This document shows positions 25,401-33,993 of a stretch of DNA of 55,324 bases, piece after piece. Position 1 is the first letter of the stretch, and every line of letters begins with the position of its first letter. The notes under the pieces were generated by a model, which did not search any database, was not told where the DNA came from, and saw nothing but the letters and a program-made list of their open reading frames with translations. This DNA is from Sphaerimonospora thailandensis (GTDB lineage Bacteria > Actinomycetota > Actinomycetes > Streptosporangiales > Streptosporangiaceae), in assembly GCF_016863115.1 (NCBI RefSeq), contig NZ_BOOG01000005.1, positions 1-55,324 on the forward strand, in the 5' to 3' direction. The translations under genes were made by a program, and so were the position numbers.

Positions 25401-26118
25401 GATCGATGTAGGAGACGGCCGGGATCTCCTTGCCCAGCCGGCGCGAGACCGTGGTCCACGGCCGCAGCAGCGACTCGGGCAGAGCGGTCGGCGGATCGAT
25501 CGCCATGTACTGATAGGCGTGGGCGAAAACGCCGAGCAGAGTCGAGGCGCGCAACAGGTATCGGTCGGGCAACGCCTCGGGCCGGGCGTCGAGCACCGGC
25601 ATCGCGTCGAACGCCCGGCGCAGCGACAGCCGGCGGAACAGCTCGGGGAGCTGATCGGTCATCTCGTCCCAGGCGCGGTGCGACTCCGCGAATGCCTGCA
25701 GCGGCGGCTCGACCGGCAGAAATCCGTGCGCGAGCGACAGGAATCCGTCGAGTTCGTGCCCGGCCCGCCGGTTGTACGCCTCGGCGGCCTCCACCACGCG
25801 TCGTGCGGCGATGCGCGGCGGCCCGACCGGCCGCAGCACGGTCATCTGGCTCGGATCGATGAGCCCCGTCGCGTCCGAGTCGAAGAACGTCCAGGTCAGC
25901 TCATATCGGCCGATGCGCATCCGATCCCCGGGGACGAGCACCCGGCGCGTCACCCGCACGTCGTTCACGTAGGTTCCGTTGGAGCTGCCGAGATCGGTGA
26001 GCACCAACTGGTCGTCGACGGTCTCGAGCCGTGCGTGGCGCCGGGAGACGGTGTCGTCGTCCAGCACCACCGCCGCCGCGCCGCCGTCCCGGCCGAGAGT
26101 CGCCGGCAGCGTGCACAC
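22414..26118 (-). CDS. FHA - IDO-like dioxygenase - FAD/NADP reductase - cytochrome b5 fusion
   Basis: A 1234-aa multidomain protein. Residues 1-80 are an FHA phosphopeptide-binding domain (SRRHARLE, LGSSNGTYVND). About 85-470 resemble indoleamine 2,3-dioxygenase: LGKEIPAVSYIDL, LDNMDLLVPAWN, an SGTAQ-type segment, and a His at 446 in GLHRVKTYGF where IDO has its heme-binding His. About 480-895 are a P450-reductase-type FAD/NADP module without a flavodoxin domain (RLYSIAS 671-677, GSGIAPF 755-761, VYVCGSAPF). About 915-990 are cytochrome b5-like, with H946 (HIGG) and H970, the 24-residue spacing of b5. The last 240 residues are helical and unknown. The first canonical start is GTG 26118, which cuts the first FHA strand; an in-frame ATT at 26175 would restore it. 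A CBS gene lies just upstream. Confidence 0.8.
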   Translation of the reverse strand: MCTLPATLGRDGGAAAVVLDDDTVSRRHARLETVDDQLVLTDLGSSNGTYVNDVRVTRRVLVPGDRMRIGRYELTWTFFDSDATGLIDPSQMTVLRPVGPPRIAARRVVEAAEAYNRRAGHELDGFLSLAHGFLPVEPPLQAFAESHRAWDEMTDQLPELFRRLSLRRAFDAMPVLDARPEALPDRYLLRASTLLGVFAHAYQYMAIDPPTALPESLLRPWTTVSRRLGKEIPAVSYIDLFFYNWRLRDPAGPRALDNMDLLVPAWNNPAEQVFYLVTTEFAMELTPVLGAMLAAQEAVVADDPASLERALLVILDRLQHVTQTIYPQLDPNPRARHPLDQVLWAKTVGTAGVPIFDGAPSPSGTAQPQIHALDAFLERRDYGSVVGRQSTYLAGFFPRHWQELIAALREVSVRQYVEDTRNSTLRGVYNAVLDAYLGDRGWMGLHRVKTYGFLEVAFKVGRQVTTGARFTGLFKDRTWDRVDDQLAIARDERRPPVGPPVVFGTARRGRVVTAESGAWTCYLDIDVTGQGVHHLPGDRVGVLAENDDELVRRTVAALQATGDELVRLTPRWRAAVACRAGYGDVDVLPLRTLLRFARLRPIGRDVAKRLVKLTAVGSWQRVVDARMEDQWELWDVLNLLYAGGYDVTRLWKADPREDDAFCAVVPPEPFRLYSIASAPPPGEPATTLKLVVAGLGYTSAQTPWSYPRERQGTASHFLRRVSAEGRHRLSLQIVPTPRFRLPADPARPVVMFAAGSGIAPFLGFVAARTGSGENRLYLGIRTPEEFVEHADLDTAAAAGRLKLSVAFSRADAAVGFDGRRHVVQAGRRSRVDDLVRAEADALWELLRSTDDGGRGAFVYVCGSAPFATAVLQALTDIVPGDGREFLRRLVADGRLGQDVFTTYLGHAQQGPRFEVSDLARRNTAEAGYWMAIGGAVFDVGEFLHLHIGGPQIVRNHVGLDATGAYRKVLHHAHAEIDSQLAMYQIGHLRRLRFGGRWGVVLTEDGLRALPLEELFRTWARFVYLLVGMENALTSDYEFTTLVTTLGEDPRELTPFKAQYVLEAHRRFLVSYLDGLVHEDLRALWQLTAGFCDPHLDLRSFDADLAAMSARPDVGLVRHSVSAVKESLLAGDDFRRVSALCRSYAHADVQLLRDLKTAVLEGIRAFEIHEADVVEQAGATLLNTAREALAAVSAYYRRLAEQTRGQGITADGGVEEPIPADRGMPGHGGPLPLPD

Positions 26119-26167
26119 CCGCTCGATGGTCTCTCGGGTGTGCCGATCGGTGAGAACAAGCCGGAGC

Positions 26168-26611
26168 TCAGGAATGGTAGATCACCGCCCGGCACAGATC
26201 GGCCCGGGACAGCGTGCCCACGAGGGTCCCGTCGTCGACCACGGGAAGCCTTCGGATCCCGCGGTCGATCATCACGATCGCCGCGCGGGCGAGTTCGTCG
26301 GTCGATCGGACCGTCACCACGTCGCGCACGACGAGTGGGTCGATGACGCGGTCGGCGAGGGCGCGGCCCCGCTCCAGGAAGATCCGGAACGCGTCGGCGA
26401 GCGTGCCACCGGCGGCGGACACGTCGTCGAAGCCGGGCAGCATGGCCCGCACCAGGTCCTCCTCGGACAGCGACCCGACGAACCGGCCGTCGTGGTCCAG
26501 GACCACCAGTTGGCCGACCTCCGACACGCTGATCACCTCGGCCGCCCGCCGGATGGTCGCGCCGAGCCGTATGTAGGCCGGGAATGCCGTCATGACGTCA
26601 CTGACCAGCAC
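26168..26611 (-). CDS. Two-CBS-domain protein
   Basis: A protein of about 147 aa with a CBS pair. VLVSDVMTAFPAYIRLGATI and QLVVLDHDGRFVGSLSEEDL form the first domain; VVRDVVTVRSTDEL and RRLPVVDDGTLVGTLSRADL the second. CBS pairs sense adenosyl ligands such as AMP, ATP or NAD. The frame opens at 26656, but I prefer GTG 26611, which follows GGAGGT and gives the usual MLVxDVM start. It directly precedes the FHA/IDO fusion gene on the same strand (gap 49 bp, or overlap if the ATT start is used), suggesting that it helps regulate that enzyme. Confidence 0.8.
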   Translation of the reverse strand: MLVSDVMTAFPAYIRLGATIRRAAEVISVSEVGQLVVLDHDGRFVGSLSEEDLVRAMLPGFDDVSAAGGTLADAFRIFLERGRALADRVIDPLVVRDVVTVRSTDELARAAIVMIDRGIRRLPVVDDGTLVGTLSRADLCRAVIYHS

Positions 26612-26801
26612 GCCACCTCCCAGGTCCGCCGTCCGCACAAATCGGCCACCGGCCATTCATTTGGAACGATTTTCCGGGAGTATAGATCCACCCGAATGAG
26701 GTGTACACCCACCTACAAGGACGCGGTCGGCACGTACGTCAGGCAGGCCGTCAACGGGAGCGCGGACGACGGCGACCTGAGCCGGGCCGTTTCACGTACG
26801 A

Positions 26802-26831
26802 CGGGCCGCCTCCTGACCAGGAGACGGCCCG
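26802..26831 (-). terminator. Hairpin downstream of pntB
   Basis: The stem CGGGCCG-c-CTCCT pairs with AGGAG-a-CGGCCCG around a GACC loop: 12 paired bases with one c/a mismatch, starting 25 bp past the pntB stop. No T-run is present. It likely ends the pntAB transcript before the CBS gene, which starts about 190 bp further on. Confidence 0.7.
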
Positions 26832-26855
26832 CACCCTGCGCTACAGGTCATCGCA

Positions 26856-28277
26856 TCAGAGAACGCGGAGGATGTCCTCCACTCGTTCCTTCGCGTCGCC
26901 GAAGAGCATCGCGCTGTTCTCCCGGAAGAACAGGGGATTCTGCACTCCGGCGTAGCCGGAGGCCATCGAGCGCTTGAACACGATGACGTTGTCGGCCTCC
27001 CACACCCTGAGGACGGGCATTCCGGCGATGGGGCTGCTCGGGTCCTCGGTGGCCGCGGGGTTGACCGTGTCGTTGGCCCCGATGACCAGCACGACCGAGG
27101 TGCTCGCGAAATCGTCGTTGATCTCGTCCATCTCCAGGACGATGTCGTAGGGCACCTTGGCCTCGGCGAGCAGCACGTTCATGTGGCCGGGGAGGCGGCC
27201 TGCCACCGGGTGGATGCCGAAGCGGACGTCGACGCCCTTCTCACGCAGCTTGCGGGTGAGCTCGGCGACGCCGTGCTGCGCCTGGGCGACCGCCATGCCG
27301 TACCCGGGGGTGATGACGACGGAGTCGGCTGTGGTGAGCAGCTTCGCTACCTCCTCGGCCGTGACCTCCCGGTGCGTGCCGTAGTCGGCGTCGTCGGCGG
27401 CGGGCCCGGCCTCGATGCCGAAACCACCGGCGATCACGGAGATGAAGGACCGGTTCATCGCCTTGCACATGATGTAGGAGAGGTAGGCGCCCGAAGAGCC
27501 GACGAGTGCGCCGGTGACGATGAGCAGATCGTTCTCGAGCAGGAAACCCGAGGCGGCCGCGGCCCAGCCGGAGTAGCTGTTGAGCATCGACACGACCACC
27601 GGCATGTCGCCCCCACCGATGGAGGCGACCAGGTGCCAGCCCAGCAGCAGGGCGATCACGGTGACGGAGATCAGCAGCCACAGTTGCGGCTCGATCACGA
27701 ACCATGCCGTGAGTACGCCGAACGCGGCGAGCGCACCGAGGTTGAGGAAGTTCTTGCCCGGCAGCATCAGCGGGTTGGACTTGATCTTGGCGGACAGCTT
27801 CAGGTAGGCCACGATCGAGCCGGTGAAGGTCACGGCGCCGATGAACACGCCGATGAAAACCTCGGCGCTGTGGATGCCGAGCATGTGCTGGGCGCGCAGC
27901 AGGCCGGCCTCGGCGTCGCCCAGGTCGGCCTCCACGTGGAGGTACCCGTTCCATCCGACGAGCACGGCGGCGAGACCCACGAAACTGTGCAGCAGCGCGA
28001 TCAGCTCCGGCATGCCGGTCATCTCGACCCTGCTCGCCCGGTGCAGGCCGATCGCGGCGCCGATGAGGACCGCCACGATCAGCAGGGTCAGACCGAGGCC
28101 GCTGATGCCCTGATCGATCGCGAGTGCGATGGTCGCCGCCAGCGCCAGGGTCATGCCGGCGATGCCGAACGTGTTGCCCGCCTTGGCGGTCTCGTGCTTG
28201 GACAGACCGGCCAGCGCCAGGATGAAGAGCAGGGCGGCGACGATGTAGGCCGCCTGCGCTCCCGTTTCGATGGTCAC
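26856..28277 (-). CDS. pntB: NAD(P) transhydrogenase subunit beta
   Basis: A 473-aa integral membrane protein (E. coli PntB is 462). Several hydrophobic helices occupy the N-terminal 265 residues ([47 protein letters not shown]). The C-terminal NADP(H)-binding domain III carries [22 protein letters not shown] and the [23 protein letters not shown]-like EINDDF and [10 protein letters not shown] segments. It pairs with PntA to use the proton gradient to drive NADPH formation from NADH. GTG start with AGGAG; it lies 4 bp after pntA in the same operon. NADPH from this enzyme would suit reductases in the window, but that link is only circumstantial. Confidence 0.93.
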   Translation of the reverse strand: MTIETGAQAAYIVAALLFILALAGLSKHETAKAGNTFGIAGMTLALAATIALAIDQGISGLGLTLLIVAVLIGAAIGLHRASRVEMTGMPELIALLHSFVGLAAVLVGWNGYLHVEADLGDAEAGLLRAQHMLGIHSAEVFIGVFIGAVTFTGSIVAYLKLSAKIKSNPLMLPGKNFLNLGALAAFGVLTAWFVIEPQLWLLISVTVIALLLGWHLVASIGGGDMPVVVSMLNSYSGWAAAASGFLLENDLLIVTGALVGSSGAYLSYIMCKAMNRSFISVIAGGFGIEAGPAADDADYGTHREVTAEEVAKLLTTADSVVITPGYGMAVAQAQHGVAELTRKLREKGVDVRFGIHPVAGRLPGHMNVLLAEAKVPYDIVLEMDEINDDFASTSVVLVIGANDTVNPAATEDPSSPIAGMPVLRVWEADNVIVFKRSMASGYAGVQNPLFFRENSAMLFGDAKERVEDILRVL

Positions 28278-28281
28278 TGGA

Positions 28282-29814
28282 TCAGCTCCTGGAGAACATG
28301 GCGAGCATGCGGCGCGTCACCGCGAAGCCACCGAAGACGTTGATGCCGGCCATCAGGATCGCGACGAACGACAGCGCGGTCACGACGTTGTCGCCGTGCC
28401 CGAGTTGCAGCAGGGCGCCGACGACGATGATCCCCGAGATCGCGTTGGTCACCGACATCAGCGGTGTGTGCAGAGCGTGGTGCACGTGTCCGATCACGTA
28501 GTAGCCGATGACGATCGCCAGTGCGAAGACTGTGAGATGCCCCCGCAGGGCGGCCGGCGACAGTGCCGTGAGCAGGAACAGCGCGGCTGCGCCGACCCCG
28601 GCCAGCGCCAACCGCCGGCGCGCCGAGACCGGCCGCTTCTCCTGCGGCTCGGCCGGGGCGGTCGTCGAAGGAGCGGTGCTGGGCGCCGGCGCCGCGGACA
28701 CCGACACCGGCGGGGGCGGCCAGGTGAGCTCGCCGTCGCGTACGACGGTCATCGAGCGTTGGACGACATCCTCGAAATCCAGAACGAGCCGTCCGTCCCG
28801 GTCCGGTGTCATCAGCTTCATCAGGTTCACCAGATTGGTGCCGTACAGCTGCGACGCCTGCGCGGGCAGCCGACCGGCCAGATCGGTGTAGCCGATGATC
28901 GTCACGCCGTTGTCGGTGACCACCGCCTCACCCGCGACGGCGCCCTCGACGTTTCCCCCGTTGGCCGCGGCCATGTCGACGATCACGCTGCCCGGCTTCA
29001 TGCTCGCCACCATCTCGGCGGTGATCAGCCGCGGCGCCGGTTTGCCGGGAATGAGCGCCGTGGTGATGATGATGTCGACGTCCTTGGCCTGCTCAGCGTA
29101 CAGCTGGGCGGCGCGCCGGCTGTAGTCGTCCGACATCTCCTTGGCGTAGCCGGTCGCGGACACCTCCACGTCCGCGGTCTCGATGGCCAGGTACTCGCCG
29201 CCCAGCGACCTGACCTGGTCGGCCACCTCCGGCCGCGGGTCCGTCGCCCGCACGATCGCGCCCAGGCTGCCGGCGGTGCCGATCGCCGCCAGGCCGGCGA
29301 CGCCCGCGCCCGCGACGAGCACCTTGGCCGGCGGGACCTTGCCCGCCGCGGTCACCTGGCCGGTGAAGAACCGGCCGAACACGTGCGCCGCCTCCACAAC
29401 CGCCCGGTAACCGGCGATGTTGGCCATCGACGACAACACGTCCAGCGACTGCGCCCGCGAGATCCGCGGTACGGCGTCCATCGACAGCGCCGTGATCGGT
29501 CGCCGGGAAAGGTCCTCGACCAGACTCGGGTTCAGCCGCGGGTTCAGCATGCTGATCAACGTGGCGCCCCCGGGCAGCCCGTCCAGTTGCTCGACCGGCG
29601 GGGCGTCGATCGCGAACACGATGTCGGCCGCCAGCGCGTCGCCGATCACCGCGCCGGCCTTCGCGTACGCGTCGTCAGAGAACGAGGCGGCCACACCGGC
29701 ACCCGGCTCCACCACCACCTGGTAACCCAGCTTGACCAGCTCCACGACGGTGGCAGGGGTCGCCGCCACGCGTGCCTCGCCCGGGCGCGACTCCCTGAGC
29801 ACGCCGATGATCAC
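28282..29814 (-). CDS. pntA: NAD(P) transhydrogenase subunit alpha
   Basis: A 510-aa protein, the same length as E. coli PntA, so the alpha1 and alpha2 parts are fused. The N-terminal NAD(H) domain I has the alanine-dehydrogenase-like start ([31 protein letters not shown]) and the Rossmann motif [22 protein letters not shown]. After a Pro/Ala/Thr-rich linker (about residues 360-395) there are C-terminal membrane helices ([35 protein letters not shown]). GTG start with GGAGG six bases upstream. A good promoter lies just ahead. Confidence 0.93.
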   Translation of the reverse strand: MIIGVLRESRPGEARVAATPATVVELVKLGYQVVVEPGAGVAASFSDDAYAKAGAVIGDALAADIVFAIDAPPVEQLDGLPGGATLISMLNPRLNPSLVEDLSRRPITALSMDAVPRISRAQSLDVLSSMANIAGYRAVVEAAHVFGRFFTGQVTAAGKVPPAKVLVAGAGVAGLAAIGTAGSLGAIVRATDPRPEVADQVRSLGGEYLAIETADVEVSATGYAKEMSDDYSRRAAQLYAEQAKDVDIIITTALIPGKPAPRLITAEMVASMKPGSVIVDMAAANGGNVEGAVAGEAVVTDNGVTIIGYTDLAGRLPAQASQLYGTNLVNLMKLMTPDRDGRLVLDFEDVVQRSMTVVRDGELTWPPPPVSVSAAPAPSTAPSTTAPAEPQEKRPVSARRRLALAGVGAAALFLLTALSPAALRGHLTVFALAIVIGYYVIGHVHHALHTPLMSVTNAISGIIVVGALLQLGHGDNVVTALSFVAILMAGINVFGGFAVTRRMLAMFSRS

Positions 29815-29858
29815 TACTAACCTCCGCTGTTCAGGACTGCAGACGATTCGAGATCGTT

Positions 29859-29887
29859 AATATAAGAAAGTGCACCTCTATCCGTAA
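29859..29887 (-). promoter_or_regulatory. Housekeeping-type promoter for pntAB
   Basis: On the minus strand TTACGG (29887-29882) and TATATT (29864-29859) are separated by exactly 17 bp in a local AT-rich stretch. Transcription would begin near 29851, giving a leader of about 37 nt before the pntA GTG. Confidence 0.6.
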
Positions 29888-30344
29888 GGATGCGACTGCT
29901 AGATCAAATCCGCCACAGAATCGGGTGCACCATGTCCCGGTGAATCGTAGCGATGGGGCCATCGGCTCTCTGTCGCCGGGGACCCCAAGGGACCCCTCGC
30001 CACCGATCGCAACATCAGCCTGCCCCAGCCAGTTGTTCACGCCACGGCCCGTCGACAGCGCAACCCATGACTTGGACCATCGCGGGACGGGCCCCGACAA
30101 CCTCATCTGCCCGGTCGGGGTCGTCGTGTCGGTATTCGTGCTCGCCTTTGGCACTCTCGGCGGCAAGCCGGGCCTCGTGGGGCTCACGCCGGGGTCCCTG
30201 CTGCTCGACGCCGCGATGCAGCCCGGGATGATTGAGTCTCATAAAAGTTACGGAATCCACGCAATCACCTCATAGACACCTCACCTACCGCGTTTCGATC
30301 TACGCTCTCCCCTGTCCCCATTCCCTCCGTATCTGGAGTCACAG
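29888..30344. other. Intergenic region between pntA and the thermonuclease gene
   Basis: About 460 bp with no convincing gene. It contains a tandem GGGACCCC-type repeat (29978-29996), GACCCCGG/CCCCGAC-type inverted sequence near 30090-30120, and an AT-richer stretch near 30235-30300 that may hold the promoter of the downstream nuclease. Frames of about 90-116 codons cross it on both strands, but none has family-like sequence. I compared it by eye with the c-di-AMP (ydaO) leader seen before actinomycete secreted proteins and found no match. Confidence 0.4.
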
Positions 30345-31046
30345 GTGCGACTCTCCTCCCGGGCACTCGCCGTTCTCGCGTCGTCCGCCGCGCTGGTCAC
30401 CCCCCTCACGATCGCGACACCCGCCGATGCCGCCGCCCGACCCGCGAAAGTCCCCAAGGGCGCCATCTCGGTGAAGGTCAAGAAGATCGTCGACGGGGAC
30501 ACCATCGACGTCGTCAACAGCAGGGGCAAGACGATGCGGGTGCGCCTCCTGGAGATCGACACCCCCGAGCGGGGTCAGTGCTGGTTCGACGCGGCCACCG
30601 CCCGTACCGCGGCCCTGCTGCCGGTCGGGAAGATCGCCTACGTGCTGAAGGACAAGGACCCCAAGGACGGGTACGGGCGGCACCTGTTCTACGTGTGGAA
30701 CTCCGGCGGCTCGTTCGTGAACCGCGCCCTGGTCCGGTACGGCTACGCCAAGGCCGTGCTGTACCAGCCGAACGACAAGTACATCAAGGTCATGCGTGCC
30801 GACGAAGCCAAGGCACGGTCCGCCAGGCTGCGCATCTGGTCCGGCAAATGCGACACCAGCACCGAAACCAACCCCCCGACGAATCGGCCGTCCCCGACCC
30901 AGCCCCCCTCCTCGGGAACCGACCCCAGGTTCTCGACCTGCGCCGAGGCCAACCGCAACGGATACGGGCCCTACTACCGAGGCAGAGACCCCGAGTACTC
31001 CTGGTACCGGGACCGGGACGGCGACGGCATCGTCTGTGAGCGCTGA
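30345..31046 (+). CDS. Secreted thermonuclease-like protein with Excalibur tail
   Basis: A 233-aa exported protein. Residues 1-30 are a signal peptide (RLSSRALAVLASSAALVTPL, cleavage near ADAA). A staphylococcal-nuclease fold follows: VKKIVDGDTIDV, MRVRLLEIDTPERG, DKDPKDGYGRHLFYV. The Asp/Arg/Glu positions needed for catalysis appear present. After a Thr/Pro-rich linker is a C-terminal Excalibur calcium-binding domain (FSTCAEANRNG, DRDGDGIVCE). GTG start with GGAG upstream. It probably degrades extracellular DNA or RNA. It stands alone with no operon partner. Confidence 0.88.
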   Translation: MRLSSRALAVLASSAALVTPLTIATPADAAARPAKVPKGAISVKVKKIVDGDTIDVVNSRGKTMRVRLLEIDTPERGQCWFDAATARTAALLPVGKIAYVLKDKDPKDGYGRHLFYVWNSGGSFVNRALVRYGYAKAVLYQPNDKYIKVMRADEAKARSARLRIWSGKCDTSTETNPPTNRPSPTQPPSSGTDPRFSTCAEANRNGYGPYYRGRDPEYSWYRDRDGDGIVCER

Positions 31047-31076
31047 GCCGCCTCGCCCGTACGGTCCCTGGGGTGA

Positions 31077-31874
31077 CTACCGGCCGAAGGCGTGGCGCAG
31101 GGTGTACTCGACGGTGGCGAACTCGCCGCCCTGACGCTGGTCACCGGTGAAGTAGCTCGGCGCGCCAGGGATCCGGCCCGCGTATGCCTCGGCGTCGTCG
31201 AGCGGGTGGTAACCGAGGCGGCCGTCCAGTTCCCAGAACCGGCGGGTGTTGGCGGAGACCGCGTAGGCGGCGGTGAAGGTGATGCCTGGCCGGGTCAGCG
31301 CGGCCCAGACGAATCCGGCACAGTCACGCGGGCTCAGCCAGGTGGCCAGATGCCGCGGCTCGGTCGGCTCGGGTTCGAGGCTGCCGATGCGCAGGCACAC
31401 CACCTGAAGTCCGAACTTGTCGGCGTAGAGGCGCCCCAGGGCCTCCACGGCGACCTTGCTGACGCCGTACAGCCCGTCGGGGCGGGGCGGCATCTCGGCC
31501 GAGACCGTCTGCGCGGCCGGGTAGCAGCCGCTCAGCCGATTGCTGCTCGCCAGCACCACACGCCTGGTCCCGCTGCGTCGCGCCGCCTCCAGCACGTGGT
31601 GGGTACCCAGCACGTTGCCGTCCAGCAGGTCGGCCAGCGGCGCCTCGTCCGGCACTCCGGCCAGGTGCACGACCGCGTCGGCGCCCTCGATGACGCTCAC
31701 CACGTCCTCGACAGCGGTCAACCGGACATGGCGGACCTCCTCGTTCGCCCCGCCGGCGATCATCGGCACCTGATCGACCGAGATCAGCCGGCGCAGCCGA
31801 CCCCGCAAAGCCTCCCTCAGCACCGATCCGACCCGCCCGGCGGCACCGGTGAGAACGACCGTCTCCACTGTCAT
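31077..31874 (-). CDS. Uronate dehydrogenase-like NAD-dependent epimerase-family protein
   Basis: A 265-aa extended-SDR-like protein. N-terminal VVLTGAAGRVGSVLREAL binds NAD. SSNRLSGCYP, YGVSKVAVEALGRLYADKFGLQ and the LATWLSPRDCAGFV segment are characteristic of uronate dehydrogenases, which oxidise D-galacturonate or D-glucuronate to the aldarolactone. Length fits that family (about 265). No other uronate-catabolic gene is nearby, so the function is by resemblance only. It converges on the thermonuclease gene with 30 bp between stops. Confidence 0.78.
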   Translation of the reverse strand: MTVETVVLTGAAGRVGSVLREALRGRLRRLISVDQVPMIAGGANEEVRHVRLTAVEDVVSVIEGADAVVHLAGVPDEAPLADLLDGNVLGTHHVLEAARRSGTRRVVLASSNRLSGCYPAAQTVSAEMPPRPDGLYGVSKVAVEALGRLYADKFGLQVVCLRIGSLEPEPTEPRHLATWLSPRDCAGFVWAALTRPGITFTAAYAVSANTRRFWELDGRLGYHPLDDAEAYAGRIPGAPSYFTGDQRQGGEFATVEYTLRHAFGR

Positions 31875-31958
31875 GACCGAAGCTTCTCACCGGCCACCGA
31901 CACTTGCGTGGAAAGCCTCTCGGCCGACCATCGCCGACGATCCGCAGCCGGCGGCATC

Positions 31959-33854
31959 TCACGCTCCTCCGCTCGAGGATGGCAGGTGCCCCGATGTGAG
32001 TGCGTCCACCACGGCTCTTACCAACTGTTCGCCCTTCTCGGCTGCGTGGAGGAGGTGAATCCTCAGCTCTTCCGCGCGCTGGAAAACCGCACCGTAGACC
32101 CGTTGCTCGGCAAGGGCCGGGAGTCTGGGAACCACCGCCCGCCGGATGTCCCTCCGCCCCTGAGACGTTGAACTGCCGCCCATGGCGTGGAGGTTATGGG
32201 CGCTGCGTAGAAAACCGGCGAGGAACTGAGCATCCACGAGATCTGGGTTCACGCGAACCAGTTGTTGCGGTGGTGACACAGTCGTCGGCTGAGCGACCAC
32301 CTCTACGTGGAGCCGCTCTCCCCCGGGTATGACAACGACATCCCCCGGCGTGCTCGGCACTTCTTCCGACTTGCCGGGACGAATCACCGTCAGCACGCCG
32401 GCGGCTGCCAGATCCGCAAGGGTGGTGAGGGCGAACGTCGCCGACGGAGAATCGTCGAATCCCTTCGGAAGCAGCCGGCGAATCGTCGCCAACTGCTCCT
32501 CGATGTCCGCCGAGAGGGACGCCACGTCGTGGGACGTCACTCGCCCAAGGGCCAGATAACGCGATGGATTCAGATCAGTCTCATCGTCGAGCAGATCCAG
32601 CACAGAGACCGCCCGCACGGCGGGAGCTTCGGGAGCTTCACGATATGGCTCAGCCTGAAACCGCTCCCATACCGCGATGATCTCGTCAAGCCGGCCGGTG
32701 TCCGCTTCTGCCGGTACTGCAGCGAACAATACGGTCGATGGGATGCGATCACCGGGCAGCGGCCTTTTCAGCAGCCATAGATGGGCGGGAATTCCGGCGC
32801 TTGAGGCCAGGGCCGATGGCACCTCGATGACGGCGCGCAAGGCACCCCTGCGGATCAGTTCCGCTCGGATCCTGCGGCCCGACCTTCGGCCGGCTGCGGC
32901 TACCGGCATGAGCATCACAGCCAAGCCGCCCGGCTTGACGTGAGCGAGCGCGTGCTGGACCCAGGCCAACTCGGGCTCTGCGCCAGGAGGCAGGCCGTAC
33001 TCCCAGCGCGGATCGGCGGCCAACTCATCACGTCCCCAGTCACGTTCGTTGAAGGGCGGATTGCAGATGACGCCGTCCACCTGCACGCCCGAGAAGGCAT
33101 CGGCCCGCAGGGCGTCTCCGTTGCGAACGTCCGCCTCGTCACTCATCAGCGCCAGCCGTACGGCTGCCAGCCCGGCCAGGTCAGGGTCGATTTCCTGCCC
33201 CAGGAGGCGCCTCGCCGTCGAGTCGGCGGACACGAGCAGGGTTCCCGTACCGCAGGCCGGGTCCAGGATGGTGCGCGCATCCCGGCCCATCAGACGCACC
33301 ATGAAAGCGGCGAGTGGCGGCAAAGTCGCGGCGAAGCTCCGCTGATGCGCCTCAAGGAATCGTGCGATGAAGAATTCGAACAGCGCCGTTTCCCCATGGG
33401 TCTTCGCCAGATCGGCGACAGCGCGGAAGAGCGGCGCCGTCCGCGGGGGAAGGGCGGCGGGAAACCCGCTGCTCCCCCCGGAAGAGCGCCTGATCTCCCG
33501 GGGAAGCTCCACTTCCAGGACTTCGTCAGTGGCGTCTGCCCAGCGGGACCATCCAGCGGAGCGGAGGTAATGCAGGAACCATCCTGTCGCGGTGAGCACC
33601 TCGGCCAGCCGTAGGTCACCTCCGACGGCCCTCAACTGCTGCCAGACCCGTCCCTCGGCCGAGAGCCGAACCTTGCGCCGGTGCGTGCGCAGCCACACCT
33701 CGACCTGCTCCAGTGAGAACAACGGACTGGCGGCGGTTCCGCCGACCGGCTGAGGAAAGTCGTCGTACCGGCGTCGCCAGTTGCTCACCGCGGCTCGATC
33801 AATTCCGGCCAATCGGGCTATTTCCGCACCCGTCAGCAAGACGTCGCCACCCAT
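31959..33854 (-). CDS. N6-adenine DNA methylase with HTH N-terminus and S-like C-terminus
   Basis: A 631-aa protein. Residues 1-60 look like a MerR/phage-type helix-turn-helix (LTGAEIARLAGIDRAAVSNWRRR). The methylase core has motif I DPACGTGTLL (D198) and catalytic motif IV NPPF (N265), as in HsdM-type enzymes. From about 480 on, the sequence resembles a target-recognition half-domain (SSTSQGRRDIRRAVVPRLP). The protein may therefore combine M and S functions. ATG 33854 is chosen over GTG 33857 because AGGAGG is then five bases away. No restriction subunit is adjacent; the divergent neighbour is a nuclease. Confidence 0.82.
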   Translation of the reverse strand: MGGDVLLTGAEIARLAGIDRAAVSNWRRRYDDFPQPVGGTAASPLFSLEQVEVWLRTHRRKVRLSAEGRVWQQLRAVGGDLRLAEVLTATGWFLHYLRSAGWSRWADATDEVLEVELPREIRRSSGGSSGFPAALPPRTAPLFRAVADLAKTHGETALFEFFIARFLEAHQRSFAATLPPLAAFMVRLMGRDARTILDPACGTGTLLVSADSTARRLLGQEIDPDLAGLAAVRLALMSDEADVRNGDALRADAFSGVQVDGVICNPPFNERDWGRDELAADPRWEYGLPPGAEPELAWVQHALAHVKPGGLAVMLMPVAAAGRRSGRRIRAELIRRGALRAVIEVPSALASSAGIPAHLWLLKRPLPGDRIPSTVLFAAVPAEADTGRLDEIIAVWERFQAEPYREAPEAPAVRAVSVLDLLDDETDLNPSRYLALGRVTSHDVASLSADIEEQLATIRRLLPKGFDDSPSATFALTTLADLAAAGVLTVIRPGKSEEVPSTPGDVVVIPGGERLHVEVVAQPTTVSPPQQLVRVNPDLVDAQFLAGFLRSAHNLHAMGGSSTSQGRRDIRRAVVPRLPALAEQRVYGAVFQRAEELRIHLLHAAEKGEQLVRAVVDALTSGHLPSSSGGA

Positions 33855-33902
33855 CACGACCTCCTGGTTCGTGTGATACCGGCACCCTACCCATTCTGAC
33901 TA

Positions 33903-33945
33903 GTTCGCGTCGAGCACGTGAAACTTGCTTGTTTGCTACGCGAAC
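33903..33945. promoter_or_regulatory. Inverted repeat between the methylase and nuclease genes
   Basis: GTTCGCGT (33903-33910) and ACGCGAAC (33938-33945) are perfect 8-bp inverted arms 27 bp apart in the 139-bp divergent gap, with the AT-rich GAAACTTGCTTGTTTGCT between. The layout suits an operator acting on both promoters. The HTH of the methylase is a possible binder. Confidence 0.5.
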
Positions 33946-33993
33946 AGATGCTGTACTTGTGCGCAGCGCTCACCTTCCCCTTCGGAGTGATAC

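Noticed and set aside
29925-30275. 116-codon plus-strand frame between pntA and the thermonuclease
   Set aside because: No family-like sequence, no ribosome-binding site, and overlapping frames of similar length on both strands; typical of high-GC noncoding DNA.
29888-30344. Possible c-di-AMP riboswitch ahead of a secreted protein gene
   Set aside because: The conserved sequence blocks of the ydaO-type leader could not be found by eye.
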